Shown here piece after piece: positions 1 through 5,355 of a stretch of 5,355 bases of DNA (positions are counted from its first letter, which is position 1; every line of letters starts with the position of its first letter). The notes under the pieces are model-generated. The model was not told the DNA's origin. It was given only the letters and a program-made list of their open reading frames with translations, and did no database searches. The DNA is from Mariprofundus sp. GTDB lineage: Bacteria; Pseudomonadota; Zetaproteobacteria; Mariprofundales; Mariprofundaceae. Location of the stretch: assembly GCA_030951065.1 (NCBI GenBank), contig JAUZQH010000197.1, positions 1-5,355 on the forward strand, written 5' to 3'. Made by a program: the position numbers and the translations under genes.

Positions 1-87
1 AATAATGATGAAATCCAAGCTCAGGGTCGCTTTTTAGAGGCTAATCCGCTAGTGTGCGGCTGGAAAATTTACAGGCAGTATGATTAA
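1..87 (+). CDS. Possible 3' end of an unrecognised upstream gene (partial)
   Basis: Frame 1 is open from the left edge of the window to a TAA at 85-87, giving 28 residues that end in KIYRQYD. I do not recognise the peptide. An open frame this short can occur by chance, and it uses several codons that are rare in the neighbouring genes (TTA, CTA, AGG), so support is weak. If real, the gene would end 37 bp upstream of the glpX start and could be co-transcribed with it. No start, domain or motif is visible because the window begins inside the frame. Confidence 0.22.
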   Translation, partial: NNDEIQAQGRFLEANPLVCGWKIYRQYD

Positions 88-111
88 CAATGCTTTTCAA
101 GCACATAAATC

Positions 112-118
112 GGAGGGG
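112..118 (+). promoter_or_regulatory. glpX ribosome binding site (decides the start)
   Basis: GGAGGGG lies 6 nt before the ATG at 125. It is a strong Shine-Dalgarno match at good spacing. The in-frame ATG at 80 has no comparable site in front of it and would add 15 residues with no counterpart in GlpX proteins. The ATG at 125 is therefore the preferred start. Confidence 0.85.
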
Positions 119-124
119 TTATAC

Positions 125-1078
125 ATGGGTAACGTAAGCGATCTGAAGATTGATTTGGTAGAAGTATGTGAAGCCGCGGCTCGGGCCTGCGCCCCGTTTG
201 TCGGCTCCGGGCAGAAAGATGAAGGAGACGGCCTGGCGGTGGATGCCATGCGTTCCCGGATTAACGAAGTGAAAATGAAAGGTGTAATTGTCATTGGTGA
301 AGGAGCCAAAGATGAAGCGCCTGCCTTGTATGATGATGAACCCGTTGGTACCGGTGAAGGTATCGGTGTTGATATCGCTGTTGACCCGATTGAAGGCACC
401 AATCTGTTCGCCAAGGATATGCCCGGCTCGATTGTAACACTGGCCGCCGCACCTGCAGGCAGCATGTATCGTCCCGGTTCCTGTTTTTATATGGATAAGC
501 AGGTCTATCCGAAAGCAGCACGTGGCAAAATCGATCCTGAAGCACCTGTTGCAGATCGTCTGCATGCGCTGGCCAAAGCACTGGGCAAGGATATCAAGGA
601 AGTTCGCGTATTTGTGCTCGATAAACCACGGCATCAGGAAATGATAAAAGAAATCTATGCCTGTGGTGCCAAGGTACGCCTGGCTACAGATGGCGACGTC
701 AACGGTGCCATTCAGGCTGTATTGAATATGGGGTCTGATGCACTGTTCGGTATTGGCGGTACGCCGGAAGGTATCGTGACAGCTTGTGCGGCACGTGCGA
801 TGGGAGCGGAAATGTTTGGCCGCATGGCACCGCAAAAGGATTTTGAAATCAAGCTGTGTGAAGAAGAAGGTATTGACACCACGCGCATTATCACACGCGA
901 TGAGCTGGTAACCTCGGATGACTGCATGTTTATCGCCACCGGCCTGACCAGCGGCGCCTATGTTCATCATGTGAAAGTCGGTACCGATGCAGATGGCCGT
1001 TATATGACGACAGACACCGTTGTGCTATCCGGTTCTGTAGGCAATATCCGCCGTGTTCAGACTACTTTGCACGTTTAA
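125..1078 (+). CDS. glpX: Fructose-1,6-bisphosphatase, class II (GlpX type)
   Basis: This cytosolic phosphatase hydrolyses fructose-1,6-bisphosphate to fructose-6-phosphate in gluconeogenesis and, in autotrophs, in the Calvin cycle. From the ATG at 125 it is 317 residues. Family signatures seen in order are D35 in DEGDG, the VIGEG block with E59, the DPIEGT metal/phosphate motif (D87, E90, G91, T92) and GGTPEG with E215. These match the metal-binding and catalytic acids of E. coli GlpX with a constant +2 offset, by memory alignment. The protein is shorter than the 336-residue E. coli enzyme. About 13 residues are missing after GRM (231-234) and there is no C-terminal tail after the RRVQTTLHV end. 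It lies 150 bp upstream of transketolase, a partner in carbon fixation and the pentose phosphate pathway. Some class II enzymes, notably cyanobacterial ones, also hydrolyse sedoheptulose-1,7-bisphosphate; this cannot be decided from the sequence. The family call is very secure. Confidence 0.96.
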   Translation: MGNVSDLKIDLVEVCEAAARACAPFVGSGQKDEGDGLAVDAMRSRINEVKMKGVIVIGEGAKDEAPALYDDEPVGTGEGIGVDIAVDPIEGTNLFAKDMPGSIVTLAAAPAGSMYRPGSCFYMDKQVYPKAARGKIDPEAPVADRLHALAKALGKDIKEVRVFVLDKPRHQEMIKEIYACGAKVRLATDGDVNGAIQAVLNMGSDALFGIGGTPEGIVTACAARAMGAEMFGRMAPQKDFEIKLCEEEGIDTTRIITRDELVTSDDCMFIATGLTSGAYVHHVKVGTDADGRYMTTDTVVLSGSVGNIRRVQTTLHV

Positions 1079-1112
1079 AAATTAAGCAGTATTTAGGAAT
1101 TACGAATCAAGC

Positions 1113-1142
1113 ATAATTTTTTCTTATGAAAAAAATAATAAC
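1113..1142 (+). promoter_or_regulatory. A/T-rich tract, possible UP element (or weak hairpin)
   Basis: This stretch is almost pure A/T and ends in a run of seven A followed by TAATAAC. It begins 34 bp after the glpX stop. If the candidate tkt promoter at 1149-1176 is used, the 3' half of the tract falls at about -40 to -60, where UP elements contact the RNA polymerase alpha subunit. The segment can also fold: TTTTTTC (1117-1123) pairs with GAAAAAA (1128-1134) around a TTAT loop. That stem is nearly all A-U and has no U-run after it, so it is not a convincing glpX terminator. The UP-element role is inference. Confidence 0.35.
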
Positions 1143-1148
1143 TACTGA

Positions 1149-1176
1149 TTGGGCATGAACAATCTATATATATATT
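1149..1176 (+). promoter_or_regulatory. Candidate sigma-70 promoter of tkt-gap
   Basis: A -35-like TTGGGC (1149-1154, 3 of 6 consensus bases) is followed after 16 bp by a -10-like TATATT (1171-1176, 5 of 6). Transcription would start near 1183, giving a leader of about 46 nt before tkt. The -35 box is poor, so the promoter may need an activator or the A/T-rich tract upstream. A weaker alternative is TTGTTC (1175-1180) with TATAGA (1196-1201) at a short 15-bp spacing. The AT-alternating sequence makes chance -10 matches easy, hence the low confidence. Confidence 0.35.
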
Positions 1177-1180
1177 GTTC
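1157..1180 (+). promoter_or_regulatory. 24-bp near-perfect palindrome, candidate operator before tkt
   Basis: Left half GAACAATCTATA (1157-1168) and right half TATATATTGTTC (1169-1180) are reverse complements except at one position pair (C1164 against T1173). The outer arms GAACAAT and ATTGTTC are exact. The element covers the spacer and -10 box of the candidate tkt promoter, the usual place for a repressor dimer. It is followed by GC-rich sequence and has no T-run, so it does not look like an intrinsic terminator. The binding protein cannot be named from the sequence. Confidence 0.55.
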
Positions 1181-1228
1181 CGCCCCGTCGATTAATATAG
1201 ACCTATTCTACCAAGGGGATAAAAACAC

Positions 1229-3223
1229 ATGACAAACAGCAGCCGTAGACACCTGGCCAACGCCGTTCGCGCACTTGCAATGGACAGCGTTCAGAAAGCA
1301 AATTCCGGACATCCGGGCGCACCAATGGGCATGGCGGATATCGCCGAAGTCCTGTGGAATGATTATATGCAGCACAATCCGAACAACCCAAAATGGGCTG
1401 ATCGTGATCGTTTCATCCTGTCCAACGGCCACGGCTCCATGTTGATTTATTCCCTGCTGCATCTGACCGGTTACGATCTGGGCATTGATGATCTGAAACA
1501 GTTCCGTCAACTGCATTCCCGAACGCCGGGTCACCCGGAATACGGTTATGCCCCGGGCATTGAAACCACTACCGGCCCGCTGGGTCAGGGCATTACCAAC
1601 GGCGTCGGCATGGCCATTGCCGAATCCATGCTGGCCGGCCAGTTCAACAAGCCGGGGCATAATATTGTTGACCACAACACCTACGTGTTTCTGGGCGACG
1701 GCTGTATGATGGAAGGCATTTCGCACGAGGCATGTTCGCTGGCCGGTACACTGGGTCTCGGCAAGCTGATTGCTTTCTGGGATGACAACGGCATTTCCAT
1801 CGATGGTGAAGTCGAAGGCTGGTTCACCGATGACACCCCGGCCCGTTTTGAAGCATATGGCTGGCAGGTAATTCGTAGCGTCGATGGCCATGATGCTGAA
1901 GAAATCAAACAGGCCATTGAAACCGCACGCGCAGAAACCGGTAAACCAACCATGATCTGCTGCAAAACTATTCTCGGTTTCGGTTCCCAGAATATGGCCG
2001 GCTCGCACGACTGCCATGGTGCCGCCCTTGGTGATGAAGAAATTGCACTGGTACGCAAAGAGCTGGGTTGGGATGCCGCTCCGTTTGAAATCCCTGAAGA
2101 TGTGTATGCTGGTTGGAATGCCAAAGAAAAAGGCGCTGCGGCTGAAGCCGAATGGAATGCCCGCTTTGAAGCATACCGCGCTGAATATCCTGAGCTGGCT
2201 GCTGAATTCGAGCGCCGTCAGTCCGGAGCATTGCCTGCTGACTGGGAATCCACCATGAACAGCTGGATCAATGAATTGCGTGAGGAAAAGCCTGGTTGGG
2301 CGACACGTGTCGCATCCGGCAAGACTATTGCCAAGATTGCCGGCGTACTGCCAGAAATCGTGGGTGGTTCTGCCGACCTGGCACCATCGAACAACACCAA
2401 ATGGCCAGGAGCTGAAGCATTCTCAGCCGATACCCCTGCTGGCAATTATATGCACTGGGGCGTGCGTGAATTCGGCATGAGCGCCGCTATGAACGGTATC
2501 GCCCTGCACGGCGGCTGTATCCCGTTCGGCGCGACCTTCCTGATGTTTATGGAATACGCACGTAACGCTCTGCGCATGGCTGCGCTGATGAAAATCCAGA
2601 CGCTGTTCGTCTACACCCATGACTCCATCGGACTCGGCGAAGATGGCCCAACCCATCAGCCGGTCGAGCAGATTGCCAGCATGCGTCTGATCCCGAATAT
2701 GCGTACATGGCGCCCCTGTGATGCGGTAGAAGCGGCCGTATCTTGGAAATCTGCTATCGAACGCACTGATGGCCCGTCATCGCTGATCTTTACCCGTCAG
2801 GGTCTGCCATGCAATGACTACACTGATGAACAGGTCACCAACATCAGCAAAGGCGGTTATATCCTGAGCGACTGTGAAGGTACGCCGGATGTGATCATCA
2901 TTGCAACCGGTTCCGAAGTTCAACTGGCGATGGCTGCACAGGCTGAACTCTCGGACAAGAAAGTTCGCGTTATCTCCATGCCGTGTACCGAAGAATTTGA
3001 TGCCCAGGATGAAGATTATAAAGAGTCTGTACTGCCATCATCAGTCACTGCACGTGTGGCTGTAGAAGCAGGTGTCACCGGCTTCTGGGCCAAATATGTT
3101 GGCCTGAACGGCAAGGTCATCGGTATCGATACCTTTGGCGAATCAGCACCGGCTGGTGAACTGTTCAAACTGTTCGGTATTACCACGGAAGCAGTGGTTG
3201 CAGCCGTCAACGAAGTAGCTTAA
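1229..3223 (+). CDS. tkt: Transketolase
   Basis: This thiamine-diphosphate enzyme moves two-carbon ketol units between ketose and aldose phosphates. It links glycolysis to the pentose phosphate pathway and regenerates pentose phosphates in the Calvin cycle. The 664-residue length matches the family (663 in E. coli TktA). The N-terminal pyrophosphate-binding domain shows SGHPG with H28, SNGHG with H68, H102, and the ThDP/Mg motif GDG (156-158) ending at N187. The middle pyrimidine-binding domain carries [12 protein letters not shown] (383-394) and the catalytic glutamate E414 in REFGM, followed by the EDGPTHQP block with H476. A C-terminal domain (about 540-664) completes the protein. The ATG at 1229 is preceded by AAGGGG (1213-1218) with 10 nt spacing. 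gap follows after 31 bp, so the two are probably one transcript. In a carbon-fixation context the gene would be called cbbT. No missing key residue was seen. Confidence 0.98.
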   Translation: MTNSSRRHLANAVRALAMDSVQKANSGHPGAPMGMADIAEVLWNDYMQHNPNNPKWADRDRFILSNGHGSMLIYSLLHLTGYDLGIDDLKQFRQLHSRTPGHPEYGYAPGIETTTGPLGQGITNGVGMAIAESMLAGQFNKPGHNIVDHNTYVFLGDGCMMEGISHEACSLAGTLGLGKLIAFWDDNGISIDGEVEGWFTDDTPARFEAYGWQVIRSVDGHDAEEIKQAIETARAETGKPTMICCKTILGFGSQNMAGSHDCHGAALGDEEIALVRKELGWDAAPFEIPEDVYAGWNAKEKGAAAEAEWNARFEAYRAEYPELAAEFERRQSGALPADWESTMNSWINELREEKPGWATRVASGKTIAKIAGVLPEIVGGSADLAPSNNTKWPGAEAFSADTPAGNYMHWGVREFGMSAAMNGIALHGGCIPFGATFLMFMEYARNALRMAALMKIQTLFVYTHDSIGLGEDGPTHQPVEQIASMRLIPNMRTWRPCDAVEAAVSWKSAIERTDGPSSLIFTRQGLPCNDYTDEQVTNISKGGYILSDCEGTPDVIIIATGSEVQLAMAAQAELSDKKVRVISMPCTEEFDAQDEDYKESVLPSSVTARVAVEAGVTGFWAKYVGLNGKVIGIDTFGESAPAGELFKLFGITTEAVVAAVNEVA

Positions 3224-3227
3224 ATAA

Positions 3228-4250
<1,023 letters not shown>

Positions 4251-4263
4251 GTATAAAATACAG

Positions 4264-4299
4264 CGTGGGAGCCGCTCTTTTGATAAAGATGCTCCCACG
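4264..4299 (+). terminator. Strong hairpin after gap: terminator or attenuator
   Basis: CGTGGGAGC (4264-4272) pairs perfectly with GCTCCCACG (4291-4299). Inside it, TCTTT (4276-4280) pairs with AAAGA (4285-4289) around a TGAT tetraloop, separated from the outer stem by a small asymmetric internal loop. The hairpin starts 13 bp after the gap stop and is followed by TTTGT. That U-tract is short, so termination may be partial, or the stem may mainly protect the 3' end of the tkt-gap message. The stem itself is certain; its function is inferred from position. Confidence 0.72.
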
Positions 4300-4376
4300 T
4301 TTGTCATTGCCGACTTCAACCAGTATTGGAAACCGGCAGCGACAAGCGTTCGCAAACTAATAACGACAAACCATGA

Positions 4377-4404
4377 ATGTCATCCTGTTGTCATCATTTA
4401 TAAC
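4377..4404 (+). promoter_or_regulatory. Candidate sigma-70 promoter of pgk
   Basis: ATGTCA (4377-4382, 4 of 6 to TTGACA) is followed after 16 bp by TATAAC (4399-4404, 5 of 6 to TATAAT). Transcription would start near 4411, leaving a leader of about 28 nt that contains the pgk ribosome binding site. Its place after a terminator-like hairpin fits an independent start for pgk. Two direct copies of TGTCATC (4378-4384 and 4389-4395) lie 11 bp apart over the -35 box and spacer and could be a regulator's sites. The promoter call rests on motif matching only. Confidence 0.42.
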
Positions 4405-4438
4405 AAGTATGACCGTTCATCATTCCAAGGAGTAGCTG

Positions 4439-5355
4439 ATGTCTGTAATAAAAATGACCGATCTTGATCTCAAGGGTAAACGCGTTCTGATTCGTGAAGA
4501 CCTGAATGTACCGATTATTGATGGTGAGGTCGGTGATGACACCCGTATTCGCGCCAGTCTGCCTACCATGCAGAAAGCCATGGAAGCCGGTGCCAAAGTA
4601 CAGGTTTGCTGTCATCTGGGTCGCCCTGTCGAAGGTGAGTATGACGAAAAATTCTCACTGGCGCCTGTAGCACGCCACCTGTCAAAATTGCTCGGTAAAG
4701 AAGTACGTCTGGTCAAAGATTACCTGGATAACGCACCGGAATTAGCCGAAGGCGAGCTGGTACTGCTGGAAAATATCCGTTTCAATGTTGGCGAGAAGAA
4801 AAACGATGAAACGCTGTCCAGACAGTATGCATCCCTGTGCGATGTGTATGTCATGGATGCGTTCGGTACTGCTCACCGTGCACAGGCCTCTACCCATGGT
4901 GCCGGTCAGTTTGCACCGATTGCCTGTGCCGGCCCGTTGCTGGCAGCTGAGCTTGAAGCACTTGGTAGCGCCCTGGATAATCCGGCGCGCCCTATGGTAG
5001 CCATTGTCGGTGGCTCAAAAGTATCCACCAAGCTGACCGTGTTGGAATCACTGAGCAAAATTGTTGATCAGCTGGTTGTAGGTGGCGGCATCGCTAACAC
5101 CTTTATCGCTGCAGCCGGCAAACCGGTTGGTAAATCACTGTATGAAGCTGATTTAATTGACACCTGCAGGAAGTTGACAGCAGATGCCGAAGCACGCGGC
5201 GGCAGTATTCCTGTTCCGACTGATGTGGTTTGTGCTAAAGAATTCTCCCCTACTGCTGAAGCCACATTGAAGAGCGTCGATGACACTCTCGATGACGATA
5301 TGATTTTCGATATCGGTCCTGATTCTGCTGCTGAACTGGCTGAAATCCTGAAAAA
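4439..5355 (+). CDS. pgk: Phosphoglycerate kinase (partial, 3' end beyond the window)
   Basis: This cytosolic enzyme transfers phosphate between 1,3-bisphosphoglycerate and ADP in glycolysis, or from ATP to 3-phosphoglycerate in gluconeogenesis and the Calvin cycle. The frame runs from the ATG at 4439 to the window edge without a stop, giving 305 complete codons. E. coli Pgk has 387 residues, so roughly 80-85 are missing here. Substrate-side motifs present are REDLNVP (19-25, with D21 and N23), R36, HLGRP (59-63), ENIRF (111-115) and GTAHRAQAS (143-151). GGSKVSTK (191-198) and GGGIANTF (215-222) start the nucleotide-binding half. The GPVGVFE hinge and GGGDT motif normally near the C-terminus would lie outside. 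The first eleven residues match those of E. coli Pgk as I recall it except at the last visible positions of that block, and AAGGAG (4427-4432) sits 6 nt before the ATG, so this start is preferred over M6. The cut is a window edge, not damage. Confidence 0.97.
   Translation, partial: MSVIKMTDLDLKGKRVLIREDLNVPIIDGEVGDDTRIRASLPTMQKAMEAGAKVQVCCHLGRPVEGEYDEKFSLAPVARHLSKLLGKEVRLVKDYLDNAPELAEGELVLLENIRFNVGEKKNDETLSRQYASLCDVYVMDAFGTAHRAQASTHGAGQFAPIACAGPLLAAELEALGSALDNPARPMVAIVGGSKVSTKLTVLESLSKIVDQLVVGGGIANTFIAAAGKPVGKSLYEADLIDTCRKLTADAEARGGSIPVPTDVVCAKEFSPTAEATLKSVDDTLDDDMIFDIGPDSAAELAEILK

Noticed and set aside
79..84. TATGAT as a -10 box for glpX
   Set aside because: It matches 5 of 6 consensus bases, but no acceptable -35 box lies 15-19 bp upstream and there is no extended -10 TG.
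80..124. Extended N-terminus of GlpX starting at the ATG at 80
   Set aside because: The extra 15 residues have no counterpart in GlpX proteins, there is no ribosome binding site before 80, and a strong one sits 6 nt before the ATG at 125.
119..970. Minus-strand open frame (283 codons) opposite glpX
   Set aside because: It overlaps nearly all of a well-supported GlpX gene and encodes a cysteine- and histidine-rich unstructured-looking peptide typical of shadow frames.
1117..1134. A-U hairpin as an intrinsic terminator for glpX
   Set aside because: The stem has a single G-C pair and is not followed by a U-run, so it does not meet the usual pattern of a rho-independent terminator.
1208..2017. 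Minus-strand open frame (269 codons) opposite the 5' part of tkt
   Set aside because: It is antisense to conserved transketolase coding sequence, its product has no recognisable domain, and it is best explained as a codon-bias shadow.
4785..5000. Alternative plus-strand open frame (71 codons) inside pgk
   Set aside because: It lies out of frame inside conserved pgk sequence, and its translation has no recognisable features.

Overview
The window holds four consecutive, same-strand genes of central sugar-phosphate metabolism: class II fructose-1,6-bisphosphatase (glpX, 125-1078), transketolase (tkt, 1229-3223), type I glyceraldehyde-3-phosphate dehydrogenase (gap, 3255-4250) and the first three quarters of phosphoglycerate kinase (pgk, 4439 to the window edge). 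All four keep the catalytic signatures of their families and look intact. No RNA gene, mobile element, CRISPR array or foreign island was seen.

Organism: the Tkt, Gap and Pgk proteins read very much like their gammaproteobacterial (E. coli / Pseudomonas) counterparts. The start of Pgk is almost identical to that of E. coli as I remember it. Base composition is near balanced by eye, and strong AAGGAG/GGAGGGG-type ribosome binding sites are used. This suggests a proteobacterium. FBPase, transketolase, GAPDH and PGK as neighbours are typical of Calvin-Benson-Bassham (cbb) gene sets in chemolithoautotrophic proteobacteria (gamma-, beta- or zeta-). The same genes also serve gluconeogenesis and the pentose phosphate pathway, and no RuBisCO or phosphoribulokinase gene is visible, so autotrophy is an inference.

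Layout: 1-124 is a leader that may carry the last codons of an unrecognised upstream gene (stop at 85-87), followed by the glpX ribosome binding site. glpX and tkt are separated by 150 bp containing an A/T-rich tract and a near-perfect 24-bp palindrome (1157-1180) that overlaps a candidate -10 box. tkt and gap are only 31 bp apart and are probably co-transcribed. The 188-bp gap-pgk spacer starts with a strong two-part hairpin (4264-4299), probably a terminator or attenuator, and ends with a candidate promoter carrying two direct repeats one helical turn apart. The likely transcription units are therefore (upstream?)-glpX, tkt-gap, and pgk with unseen downstream genes.

How the genes work together: PGK and GAPDH convert 3-phosphoglycerate to glyceraldehyde-3-phosphate, or the reverse in glycolysis. 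FBPase makes fructose-6-phosphate from fructose-1,6-bisphosphate. Transketolase moves two-carbon units between sugar phosphates to regenerate pentose phosphates. The coding content is ordinary. The points worth a second look are the two regulatory spacers, a Cys-to-Gly change in the GAPDH active-site loop, and the possible dual FBPase/SBPase role of GlpX.
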